DNA of 5,629 nt, taken from Calditrichota bacterium (GTDB lineage: Bacteria; Calditrichota; Calditrichia; RBG-13-44-9; J075). Of this stretch, positions 1 through 5,629 are shown piece after piece (the stretch's first letter is position 1; each line of letters begins with the position of its first letter). A program made the translations under genes and the position numbers. The notes below the pieces were generated by a model. It did not search any database, was not told where the DNA came from, and saw nothing but the letters and a program-made list of their open reading frames with translations. Location of the stretch: contig JAJRYW010000420.1 in assembly GCA_024275555.1 (NCBI GenBank), positions 1-5,629 on the forward strand. The letters are read 5' to 3'.

Positions 1-106
1 CTATGCGGTTACCTGGAATGCCGAAAACCTCTCCGGCGGGGTGTACTTCTATCGTTTCCAGGCCGGAAATTCGGTGGAAACCAGGAAAATGATCCTGCTC
101 AAATAA
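1..106 (+). CDS. C-terminal end of a secreted protein with type A (T9SS/FlgD-like) sorting tail, partial
   Basis: Only the last 34 codons are present, read in the frame starting at base 2 and ending at TAA 104-106; the start lies outside the window. The visible peptide has the pattern Y-A-V-T-W-N ... L-S-G-G-V-Y-F-Y-R-F-Q-A-G ... R-K-M-I-L-L-K. This is the end of the immunoglobulin-like C-terminal domain found on secreted proteins of Bacteroidota, Ignavibacteriota and Calditrichota, where it acts as a type IX secretion signal or resembles the FlgD Ig-like fold. It matches the tail of the protein encoded at 4181-5461, but is shorter between the tryptophan and the GGVY motif. The function of the mature protein cannot be told from this fragment. 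A strong hairpin follows 45 bases after the stop. Confidence 0.85.
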   Translation, partial: YAVTWNAENLSGGVYFYRFQAGNSVETRKMILLK

Positions 107-151
107 GCAATATTTTCCGGTTTGCAAACAGCCCGATTTCTCCTGTAACGC

Positions 152-186
152 AAAAGACGACGTCCCGAATTTTGACGTCGTCTTTT
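152..186. terminator. Bidirectional rho-independent terminator between convergent genes
   Basis: A perfect 13-bp inverted repeat (152-164 and 174-186) surrounds a 9-nt loop. The outer four pairs are A:T, so the hairpin ends in a T-run (183-186) on the plus strand and has a mirror T-run on the minus strand. It lies between the stop of the plus-strand gene (106) and the stop of the convergent minus-strand lipoprotein gene (233), so it can end transcription from both sides. The T-tracts are only about four bases long, but the stem is long and perfect. Confidence 0.85.
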
Positions 187-232
187 GTGTGAATTGCAGT
201 TTGATCAGATGCCGGGCGCATCGCCAAGCAAG

Positions 233-1573
233 TTATTGGGCTTCGATGGTAATTTTTAGGACATCCGAAGTGTTGGGATAGGAAAACCCGTCATTCACCG
301 GCTGAACATTTCCATTCTCGTCCGCGCCGGTATTTGGCCCGGCCTGTCGCGGGGCCTGGTTCAGCCCAAAGCCGGGTTTTTCATTCTGCTCGGTACCGGC
401 GTCCCACAACATAATCTGCGCGGTCACATCACCAGTCGCCGCCGCGCCGTTTACAAAGAGCGAAATCCCCTGTCCGTCCGGCGCATAGAAGAGATCGTTG
501 GATTGCACAAACATGGTCGCCAGGGAAAGGTTCTGGCCTTCCTCGGCGGTGAAGGTAAATTCATAAGCATTGCCGGGCGTCAGCGGGCCGGGGCCGGCGC
601 TGCCCACCGGGGTGTTGAAGGCGCCGCTGGCGATAATCCCATTCTGAGCCGACAACGCCGCGACTAAGGCGCCCGGATCTCCGTCTTCCGCTAATGCTTC
701 CAGGCCATCGCCGCGATCCGGCTGGCCGCTGCTGAAGAGCGGATCGGCGCTTTCGTGCACGGCAAAGACTCCCGGCGCTAAAATATGAGTAATTCCGGTT
801 TCGGCGGCAAGGGCGACGCCCAGGTCGCCGGCGGCGCCGTCTTCAGCCAGACCTTCCAGGCCCATGCCGGCATTCGGCTGGCCGGAAGTAAAGAGCGGCC
901 CATCCGCGGTATGCACCACAAACACGCCCGGGGCCAGCGGCACGGCCACACTGCCGCCGGTGGAAACCGGCAGCGTATTGGCGTCGGAGACATTCTCAAT
1001 GCGCACCGTAAAACCGGTAGCGGAGGTGGAGGTAATGGTAACCCGGATGACCTGATCCACCATCGGTAAATTGTTAAACGTGTCCGGCGCCGGGCGCACG
1101 GTGTTATCCGGGTCTGCCGCACCGGTATTGGGGCCGGACTGGCGCGGGGCCTGGTCGGCGCCGGCGCCCGGTTCCTGGTTTATCTCCGTGCCGGCGTCCC
1201 ACAGGGAAACCTGCGCGGTCACATCGCCGCTGACAGGCGTTCCGTTGGCGTCAAACAGGTCAATCCCGGATTCTCCCGGTGCATAGAAAAAGTCATTCGA
1301 CTGCACAAACATGGTTGCAAAAGACAATTTTGATCCGGGAGTTGCCTCAAAACTGAATTCGTAAGCATCCCCGGGGCCGATTGGGCCCGGCTGCATGGCG
1401 CCAACCGGGGTGTTAAAAACACCGCTGTTCAAAAACGGCTTCACCGCGGCGACATTTTCTATCCGCACCGTGAAGCTGGCCGTGGCGGTATCCGGCGGGT
1501 TGGTGCTGTCGTTCGAGCAGGCCGCCAGGAACACCAGGGCCAGTACCATCGCTGCTAAACTTCTTTTTCCCAT
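233..1573 (-). CDS. Spondin_N-type lipoprotein with internally duplicated domain
   Basis: The product is 446 residues. Residues 1-19 are a lipoprotein signal peptide: K3, R4, a hydrophobic stretch, then lipobox L16-A17-A18-C19. Serine at +2 fits outer-membrane or surface placement by the enterobacterial rule, which may not hold here. The rest resembles bacterial spondin_N-domain proteins: FTVRIENV (34-41, 188-195), SGxFNTPVG (50-58, 316-324), ATMFVQSND (86-94, 352-360), FYAP, GDVTAQ, LWDAGTE (124-130, 389-395) and QAPRQxGPNTGA (141-152, 406-417). The second copy also carries two tandem H-x4-P-L-F ... L-A-E-D-G modules (213-246, 265-298), which the first copy lacks. In eukaryotes the spondin domain occurs in extracellular matrix proteins; its role in bacteria is poorly defined, and binding or adhesion is only a guess. 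The ATG at 1571-1573 is preceded by AAGGAG at a normal distance (AGGAG at 1582-1586). The gene is monocistronic, with its own promoter upstream and a shared terminator downstream. Confidence 0.9.
   Translation of the reverse strand: MGKRSLAAMVLALVFLAACSNDSTNPPDTATASFTVRIENVAAVKPFLNSGVFNTPVGAMQPGPIGPGDAYEFSFEATPGSKLSFATMFVQSNDFFYAPGESGIDLFDANGTPVSGDVTAQVSLWDAGTEINQEPGAGADQAPRQSGPNTGAADPDNTVRPAPDTFNNLPMVDQVIRVTITSTSATGFTVRIENVSDANTLPVSTGGSVAVPLAPGVFVVHTADGPLFTSGQPNAGMGLEGLAEDGAAGDLGVALAAETGITHILAPGVFAVHESADPLFSSGQPDRGDGLEALAEDGDPGALVAALSAQNGIIASGAFNTPVGSAGPGPLTPGNAYEFTFTAEEGQNLSLATMFVQSNDLFYAPDGQGISLFVNGAAATGDVTAQIMLWDAGTEQNEKPGFGLNQAPRQAGPNTGADENGNVQPVNDGFSYPNTSDVLKITIEAQ
236..628 (-). repeat. 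Spondin-type long repeat, copy 2 (residues 316-446)
   Basis: Second copy of the long repeat, running to the C-terminus of the lipoprotein: SGAFNTPVGS ... LWDAGTE ... VLKITIEAQ. It ends at the last codon, so the protein ends on a complete domain. Confidence 0.85.
680..781 (-). repeat. Short VH...PLF...LAEDG module, copy 2 (residues 265-298)
   Basis: Second tandem module, L-A-P-G-V-F-A-V-H to A-L-A-E-D-G, followed after 17 residues by the second long repeat. As recalled from the family, a bacterial spondin-type domain commonly has this module before the FNTPVG segment; here it occurs twice in one domain and not at all in the other. Confidence 0.8.
836..937 (-). repeat. Short VH...PLF...LAEDG module, copy 1 (residues 213-246)
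   Basis: A 34-residue module beginning L-A-P-G-V-F and ending G-L-A-E-D-G. It is identical at 24 of 34 positions (hand count) to the module 52 residues further on. It sits between FTVRIENV (188-195) and the second long repeat. Confidence 0.8.
1034..1426 (-). repeat. Spondin-type long repeat, copy 1 (residues 50-180)
   Basis: Encodes the SGVFNTPVGA ... LWDAGTE ... VIRVTITS segment of the lipoprotein. A hand alignment of residues 50-152 with 316-417 gives about two thirds identical residues with a single one-residue gap. The DNA has diverged visibly at third positions, so the duplication is not recent. Confidence 0.85.
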
Positions 1574-1620
1574 TTATTCTTCTCCTTTATGATTTTGGTT
1601 TCAGTTGAATAGCATGGCCC

Positions 1621-1654
1621 ATAATACAACTTGAAGTTCACAGCCTCTTCACAG
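1621..1654 (-). promoter_or_regulatory. Pho-box-like activated promoter of the spondin-type lipoprotein gene
   Basis: Reading the minus strand: CTGTGAA (1648-1654), 4 nt, CTGTGAA again (1637-1643), 10 nt, then TATTAT (1621-1626) as a -10 box matching 5 of 6 consensus bases. No recognisable -35 hexamer exists at the normal distance; the direct repeats occupy that place. Direct heptamers on an 11-bp period in place of the -35, with about 10 nt to the -10, is the established layout of PhoB-class activated promoters such as E. coli phoA. A third related heptamer, TTGTGAA, lies upstream at 1680-1686. Transcription would start near 1613-1615, giving a leader of about 40 nt. That the regulator encoded at 3336-4061 binds here is an inference. 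Confidence 0.6.
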
Positions 1655-1814
1655 GATATTAAACAACACTTAAAAAGAGTTCACAAAGAATGCTTAAAGG
1701 TAAGGCCGCTTACGCAGCCGGATGAAGAGAGGATTTTGATACATGGAATATGCGGCAAAATTGAGGGGAAGCAGCAAATGGGCTTAAGTTTGCCCCGCTG
1801 AAGCAGGGACGCCT

Positions 1815-1846
1815 AAAAAGCGGGGCGGCGGTCTCGGCACACCCCG
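1815..1846 (-). terminator. Rho-independent terminator of the two-component operon
   Basis: On the minus strand, CGGGGTG (1840-1846) pairs with CGCCCCG (1821-1827): a 7-bp GC-rich stem with one T.G wobble and a 12-nt loop. C and five T residues follow (1815-1820). It begins 8 nt after the kinase stop codon, as expected for the end of the regulator-kinase transcript. Confidence 0.65.
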
Positions 1847-1854
1847 GCGTATGA

Positions 1855-3339
1855 TCAGGAATAGGCCGTCTTCGGCCAGGTGTTTAACTGGAAGGAGAAA
1901 CTAGTGCCGACTTTCAGTTGGCTTTCTACAGAAATGGAAGACTGGTGCAATTCCAGAATTTTTTGGGCAATCGCCAATCCTAAACCGGCCCCGCCGGTGG
2001 TCCGGGAACGGCTTTTCTCCACCCGGTAAAAGCGGTCGAAAATGAGCGGCAATTCTTCCTGCTTTATCCCCTGGCCGGTGTCGCTCACTTTAATGCTCAC
2101 CCGGTTTCCGACATGAACAATTTCCACGCTGATTTTGCCGCCGGAAGGGGTGTAGCGCAGGGCGTTGTCCAACAAGTTGGAGAGCACCCGTTCAATCAGC
2201 CCGATGTCCGCGTAGGTTTGGGGCAGTTGTTTGGGAAGCGAGGCGCTGAGATGCACCCCTTTCTTTTCCGCCAGGGGAGTAAATTTCATGAAGACGTCCT
2301 GAAGCAAATCGGCTAAGGAAAATGGCTCCGGTTGCAGTTCGATCTGCTCGGCGTCTAACCGGGAAAGCTGGAATAACTGTTCAATCAGGTTTTCCAGCAT
2401 ACCCGACACCTGCAAAGCGGCGTCAATATACTTTTGGCGCTCCCGGGGGTTCAGTTGCTCGTCTTTTAACTGAATCGTTTCCAGGTATCCTTTAATGGAA
2501 GCCAGGGGATTGCGCAGGTCGTGCGACACATTGGCAACCAGTTCCCGGCGGAGTTGATCGGTTTTGCGCAATTCATCCATATTGGCCACAATGGTATCGG
2601 CCAGCTTGTTGAACGAAGCGGCCAGGTAGCTGATTTCATCCTGCCTGGTTACCGGGATGCGCTCATTCAGCTTTCCTTTTTCAAAATCCTGCACCACTTT
2701 GGTAATTCGATGCAGCCGCCTCGTGGTTACGCCAAACAAAATCAAACCGAGAATACCGGTAACCACAATGCTGATCAATATCCCTTTTACCACGGTCTGG
2801 CCGATATAGGATTGCCGCAGGGCGCTTGCTGCGGCGTCATACTGTTCACTCTCGGCAACCACATAAAGATATCCGTTGGTCTGCTTGCCGATGCGCAGCG
2901 GGGCGGCGGAAAAAATCTTTTTCCGGCCGGTATGGCGGGGATCGTCTCCCAAAATGGGGAACGGCCGGGTTCCCTCGATAAAGCTGCGCACCGGTTCCAA
3001 ATCCACCGATTGCGTTTGCAGTTTCTTTTCCGGGCCGGCAAAAAAGGCCAGGATTTTTCCGGCGCCGTCCAGCAAATAAATTTCAATTTTGGGATTGATG
3101 ACCATCATGTAGTGAATCATGTGCTCAATGGCGGCCATGTCGATGCTGTCGCGCAGAGACGGTTCAAATTCACTGGCTATCGATGCGGCCAGTTCCAGGT
3201 TCAGGGTCTGGTCGGCGGCAACCTGAAAGTCACGGGCAGCCCGGATGCTGATCCACACCTGCACCGCCCCCATAAGCAGCAGAAGCACCAAAAAGACCGC
3301 CGACAGTTTTACATAGAAAGATCGCAGAAATTTTTTCAT
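1855..3339 (-). CDS. Membrane sensor histidine kinase (HAMP-HisKA-HATPase, PhoR/BaeS-like layout)
   Basis: The product is 494 residues counted from the ATG at 3337-3339. It has TM1 (about 10-32), an extracytoplasmic region of about 150 residues (33-182), TM2 (about 183-204), HAMP (about 205-257), HisKA with phosphoacceptor H273 in V-S-H-D-L-R-N-P, and an HATPase domain. ATP-binding motifs are the N box around N388 and N392, the G1 box D420-T-G-Q-G, the F box F434-D-R-F, and the G2 box G450-A-G-L-G-L. All motifs are intact, so it should autophosphorylate and pass phosphate to the adjacent regulator. The sensor region has a PAS-like look (I-E-I-Y-L-L-D-G-A-G-K near 85-95, G-Y-L-Y-V-V near 156-161), but the signal cannot be read from sequence. 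The start is chosen because this ATG overlaps the regulator's TGA as ATGA and has GGAGGAG and GGAG just upstream. An in-frame ATG 15 codons earlier would lie inside the regulator's coding sequence and is less likely. Confidence 0.95.
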   Translation of the reverse strand: MKKFLRSFYVKLSAVFLVLLLLMGAVQVWISIRAARDFQVAADQTLNLELAASIASEFEPSLRDSIDMAAIEHMIHYMMVINPKIEIYLLDGAGKILAFFAGPEKKLQTQSVDLEPVRSFIEGTRPFPILGDDPRHTGRKKIFSAAPLRIGKQTNGYLYVVAESEQYDAAASALRQSYIGQTVVKGILISIVVTGILGLILFGVTTRRLHRITKVVQDFEKGKLNERIPVTRQDEISYLAASFNKLADTIVANMDELRKTDQLRRELVANVSHDLRNPLASIKGYLETIQLKDEQLNPRERQKYIDAALQVSGMLENLIEQLFQLSRLDAEQIELQPEPFSLADLLQDVFMKFTPLAEKKGVHLSASLPKQLPQTYADIGLIERVLSNLLDNALRYTPSGGKISVEIVHVGNRVSIKVSDTGQGIKQEELPLIFDRFYRVEKSRSRTTGGAGLGLAIAQKILELHQSSISVESQLKVGTSFSFQLNTWPKTAYS

Positions 3340-4061
3340 GTCTCCAACTCCTCCGGCTCGGAAAACCGGTAGCCCACCCCCCACAAGGTTTTCAGAAAAC
3401 GCGGGTTGGCGGGGTCTTTCTCGATCTTATTGCGCAGGCGGTTAATGTGGGAGTTGACCGTATGATCGTAACCGTTGTAGTGATAGCCCCAGACAATGTC
3501 CAGCAGTTCCTGGCGGTTATAGACCCGCCCGGGATTCTTGACGAACAGCGAGAGCAGATCAAATTCTTTCCCGGTTAATTCCACCGTCTTCCCGGCCTTG
3601 CTTACTTTTCGTTTCAGCAAGTCGATTTTAAGGTCGCCGAATTCCAGGGGCGTCTCTTGCTCTTCCTTATTGCCGGCTTCCTTATCGACCTCTACCCGGC
3701 GCAGAATCGCTTTGACCCGGGCAATAAATTCCCGGATGCCAAACGGTTTGGTGATATAGTCGTCCGCCCCGAATTCCAGGCCCAGCACTTTATCCAGTTC
3801 TTCGCTGCGGGCGGTGAGCATCAGAATGGGAAGATGGGCGTTTTTAGAACGAATTGCTTTACAGACATCCAGTCCGTTCATTTTGGGAAGCATCAAATCC
3901 AGGATGATCAGCAGATAGTCATGCGTGAGCGCTTTCTCCAGGCCGCTTTCGCCATCGAGCGCCCGGTCGAGCGTATACCCCAAATCGTTTAAATGAATTT
4001 CAATCACATCCACAATGATGGGATCGTCCTCAATAATTAATATTTTGTTTGTCGCAGCCAT
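3336..4061 (-). CDS. OmpR/PhoB-family response regulator
   Basis: The product is 241 residues. The receiver domain (about 5-122) has the acidic pocket E11-D12-D13, phosphoacceptor D55 in I-L-D-L-M-L-P, T83 in L-T-A-R, aromatic switch residue Y102 and K105 in T-K-P. All key residues are intact. A linker rich in E and K (about 123-137) leads to a winged-helix DNA-binding domain (about 138-234). The recognition helix is around D199-H-T-V-N-S-H-I-N-R-L-R-N-K-I-E214 and the wing hairpin ends in W227-G-V-G-Y-R-F. Regulators of this family bind as head-to-tail dimers to direct repeats about 11 bp apart. AAGGAA (4071-4076) lies 9 nt before the ATG. The gene heads an operon with the kinase, whose ATG overlaps this stop codon, so translation is probably coupled. 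Its promoter has a half-conserved version of the repeats in front of the lipoprotein gene, suggesting autoregulation. The exact subfamily (PhoB, PhoP or other) cannot be fixed here. Confidence 0.96.
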   Translation of the reverse strand: MAATNKILIIEDDPIIVDVIEIHLNDLGYTLDRALDGESGLEKALTHDYLLIILDLMLPKMNGLDVCKAIRSKNAHLPILMLTARSEELDKVLGLEFGADDYITKPFGIREFIARVKAILRRVEVDKEAGNKEEQETPLEFGDLKIDLLKRKVSKAGKTVELTGKEFDLLSLFVKNPGRVYNRQELLDIVWGYHYNGYDHTVNSHINRLRNKIEKDPANPRFLKTLWGVGYRFSEPEELET

Positions 4062-4096
4062 GTCTTGCCGTTCCTTCGTCTATTAGTAACGCTGCT

Positions 4097-4130
4097 AAAA
4101 TAGACTATTATTTTCCGTTAATCCTCACAG
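4097..4130 (-). promoter_or_regulatory. Candidate autoregulated promoter of the regulator-kinase operon
   Basis: Reading the minus strand: CTGTGAG (4124-4130), 4 nt, a degenerate heptamer AACGGAA (4113-4119), 10 nt, then TATTTT (4097-4102) as a -10-like box. The spacing is the same as at the lipoprotein promoter (7-4-7-10-6). The first heptamer matches CTGTGAA at 6 of 7 bases, the second at only 3 of 7. Transcription would start near 4090, leaving a leader of about 30 nt. The remaining bases of the 119-nt gap (4131-4180) are GC-rich near the stop of the upstream gene; I see no convincing terminator there, so some read-through from the propeller gene is possible. Confidence 0.5.
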
Positions 4131-4180
4131 AATCTTAAAATGATTCCCGCCCGAGCGCCCGCACCGAGGCAACGGGGTTT

Positions 4181-5461
4181 CTACCGGATCAGCGCCATTT
4201 TACGGAATTGCACAAACTCCCCGGCCTTCAATCGATAAATATACACTCCCCCGGCAACCGGCCTTCCGTTTTTATCCCGGCCGTCCCAACTCACCCCGTA
4301 ACTCCCCGGAGACAATTCTCCCTGTACTAATGTCTTCACTTCTCTTGCCAGTAGATCGTACACCTTCAGTTCAACAAATCCCACTTCCGCAATCCGAAAT
4401 CCCAGTTCCGTAGAGGGGTTGAACGGGTTGGGATAATTCTGCCCTAAATAAAAGTCCCGGGGATTTTGTTCATCTCCGGGAGAAATGGCAACGCTAACCG
4501 GCGTGGACCGCAGCAGCGTTCCGCCATCTCCCACCGCATAACCGGAATAAGGGCCGAAAAAGCTGAGATCGTTTAGCTTCACCGTGGTCCCGCTGTTTTG
4601 AATCTGCCAACCCTGGCCGCCGTCGCCGGTGTGCAGGATCAGGCCATTGGCTCCGCAAGCATAGCCAATCTGCCCGGCATTGCTGACCGGGAAGTGAATT
4701 CCGTACAGGGCATTGTTAAACAGCATAGTGTTCCAGGTTTGCCCGCCGTCGGTGGTTTTGGAAATAGCGCCGCGGCCGTCCCACACCCGCGAGGCGGCGT
4801 AGCCAATGTTTTGATCGGTAAAGGCAATGTCGAAAATCCGGCCTTCGTTGGAGTTCAGGTAAAACACGTTGAAATTCCAGGTGGCGCCGCTGTCGGCGGT
4901 AGAGCCGACCAGGGGCTGGAAGATCGTATTCTCGCCGCCGATAAAACCGATTTCCGGGCTGAGCATCTCCGCTCCCCAGAATCCCCCGCCAAAGTAACCG
5001 GACTGCACCACCAGCCAGGATTGCCCCCCATCCGTGGAACGCAGGATAGTCTGGGAAGAAGCGCCGCAGACGCCCGCATCACCGTTGAAAGAAACCGCGT
5101 ATAAATGATCCGTCACGCCCACGGTAATCCGCTGCCAGAATTGCCCCCCGTTGACAGTGCGGAAGATTTGCCCGTTATCGCCCACCACCACCCCGGTATC
5201 GGGATTCCAGAAGTAGAGATCGTGGAGGTTCCCGGAACTGCCGGGCGGGAAGATGTTTTGCCAGGTCTGCCCGGCGTCATCGCTGCGGTAGACTTGGCCG
5301 GCGTCTCCGCAGATAAAAATGTGCAGCGAATCCAACGCCTGCACCGCCCGCAAATTGTTTGTGGTGGGGGAAGAAAGCACTTGCCACTGGTTTTGGGCCA
5401 TGCCGGCTGTGCACATCCAGATGAACAATGCCATAAACAGGGTACTTTTGGAAATATTCAT
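4181..5461 (-). CDS. Secreted YCF48/BNR-like beta-propeller protein with type A sorting tail
   Basis: The product is 426 residues. Residues 1-22 are a Sec signal peptide (K5, a hydrophobic core around L8-C17, probable cleavage near A22-Q23). Asp-box repeats of the form S/T-x-D-x-G-x-x-W follow: S60-D-D-A-G-Q-T-W, T102-V-N-G-G-Q-F-W, S142-T-D-G-G-Q-S-W, a variant at 187-195, T236-T-D-G-G-Q-T-W, T278-G-D-G-G-Q-G-W, and a partial one near 311-320. Six or seven blades make a beta-propeller likely. The linker N342-Y-P-N-P-F-N-P-S-T leads to the C-terminal Ig-like domain ending G-G-V-Y-I-Y-R-L-K-A-G-E ... R-K-M-A-L-I-R, typical of T9SS type A or FlgD-like tails in Ignavibacteriota and Calditrichota. 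The protein is therefore probably exported and released or surface-held; YCF48-like propellers elsewhere are assembly factors, but here the ligand is unknown. AGGAGGA (5467-5473) precedes the ATG at 5459-5461. It probably has its own promoter and is not obviously part of the regulator operon. Confidence 0.92.
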   Translation of the reverse strand: MNISKSTLFMALFIWMCTAGMAQNQWQVLSSPTTNNLRAVQALDSLHIFICGDAGQVYRSDDAGQTWQNIFPPGSSGNLHDLYFWNPDTGVVVGDNGQIFRTVNGGQFWQRITVGVTDHLYAVSFNGDAGVCGASSQTILRSTDGGQSWLVVQSGYFGGGFWGAEMLSPEIGFIGGENTIFQPLVGSTADSGATWNFNVFYLNSNEGRIFDIAFTDQNIGYAASRVWDGRGAISKTTDGGQTWNTMLFNNALYGIHFPVSNAGQIGYACGANGLILHTGDGGQGWQIQNSGTTVKLNDLSFFGPYSGYAVGDGGTLLRSTPVSVAISPGDEQNPRDFYLGQNYPNPFNPSTELGFRIAEVGFVELKVYDLLAREVKTLVQGELSPGSYGVSWDGRDKNGRPVAGGVYIYRLKAGEFVQFRKMALIR

Positions 5462-5516
5462 TTTCTTCCTCCTGTTTTTTTATAAACATAGCCTGATTAA
5501 TTCATAAACGGGAAAA

Positions 5517-5544
5517 TGTATATTATTTAGTGACAAGATGTCAC
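5517..5544 (-). promoter_or_regulatory. Possible promoter of the propeller gene overlapping a dyad
   Basis: On the minus strand GTGACA (5539-5544, 5 of 6 to TTGACA) is followed by 16 nt and TATACA (5517-5522, 4 of 6 to TATAAT) in an AT-rich context. The -35 element lies inside the dyad at 5530-5544. The box scores are modest and alternative -10 registers exist in the same AT-rich stretch. Confidence 0.35.
5530..5544. promoter_or_regulatory. 15-bp dyad GTGACA-N3-TGTCAC, possible operator
   Basis: A perfect 6-bp inverted repeat with a 3-bp centre sits about 70 bp upstream of the propeller gene start. It has the size of a dimeric repressor or activator site. It differs from the direct-repeat elements at the other two promoters, so a different regulator is implied if it is functional. 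The remaining sequence up to 5629 shows no gene start on either strand. Confidence 0.4.
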
Positions 5545-5629
5545 GTTTTTGCTTTACCCCGTTATTGCCAGCACTCGTTTTTTTATTTTCGCTGTGTCTT
5601 GATAGGTGTTTGTCAAAAGGAATTGCCAA

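Noticed and set aside
778..1122. Overlapping open frames on both strands inside the lipoprotein gene
   Set aside because: Their translations are arginine- and proline-rich low-complexity sequence, as expected for alternative frames of a GC-rich gene.
1743..1787. 14-codon open frame on the plus strand in the intergenic region
   Set aside because: It is very short, lacks a ribosome binding site, and points against both flanking minus-strand genes.
2521..3372. 283-codon open frame on the plus strand
   Set aside because: It lies entirely opposite the kinase gene, which has every expected kinase motif. The antisense frame shows no recognisable domain and no ribosome binding site that stands out; it is a shadow of biased codon use.
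3340..3384. Upstream ATG extending the kinase by 15 residues
   Set aside because: The extension lies inside the end of the regulator gene and adds a glycine-rich stretch before the natural N-terminus MKKFLRSF. The ATGA overlap and adjacent GGAG favour the downstream start.
4141..4180. GC-rich stretch after the propeller gene as a terminator
   Set aside because: Only 4-bp or imperfect stems can be drawn, and no T-run follows directly on the minus strand.
4598..5104. 168-codon plus-strand open frame
   Set aside because: It is antisense to the propeller gene, whose Asp-box repeats, signal peptide and sorting tail leave no doubt about the coding strand.
5611..5616. Perfect TTGACA on the minus strand as -35 of the propeller gene
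   Set aside because: No acceptable -10 hexamer lies 16-18 nt downstream; the nearest AT-rich run is 20 nt or more away.

Overview
The window looks like a chromosomal piece of a Gram-negative bacterium of the FCB group (Calditrichota, KSB1, Ignavibacteriota or a relative). The evidence is two secreted-protein C-termini of the 'NYPNPFNPST ... GGVYIYRLKAGE ... RKMALIR' kind (type IX secretion type A / FlgD-like tail), a lipoprotein signal peptide, and moderate GC content. The phylum is an inference from protein style, not a placement.

Layout. Bases 1-106 (+) are the last codons of a protein ending in a type A sorting tail. A strong hairpin (152-186) sits between it and the convergent gene 233-1573 (-), a 446-residue lipoprotein made of spondin_N-type sequence with internal duplications. 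An intergenic stretch (1574-1854) holds the promoter of the lipoprotein gene and the terminator of the next operon. Then comes a two-component operon on the minus strand: an OmpR/PhoB-family response regulator (3336-4061) followed, with an ATGA overlap, by a membrane histidine kinase (1855-3339). Upstream of it, also on the minus strand, is a 426-residue secreted beta-propeller protein (YCF48/BNR-like Asp-box repeats) with a type A sorting tail (4181-5461). Its promoter region, with a 15-bp dyad, fills the rest of the window.

How the parts may work together. The main observation is regulatory. The lipoprotein promoter has two identical CTGTGAA heptamers on an 11-bp period, then 10 nt, then TATTAT. 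This is the geometry of a PhoB-activated promoter. The promoter of the regulator/kinase operon has the same geometry, with CTGTGAG, a degenerate second heptamer, the same 10-nt gap and TATTTT. The simplest reading is that the regulator controls its own operon and switches on the neighbouring spondin-type lipoprotein gene. The signal is unknown; phosphate is only suggested by the resemblance to Pho boxes.

I found no RNA genes, mobile elements, CRISPR arrays or clearly broken genes. The rest of the gene content is ordinary for this group.
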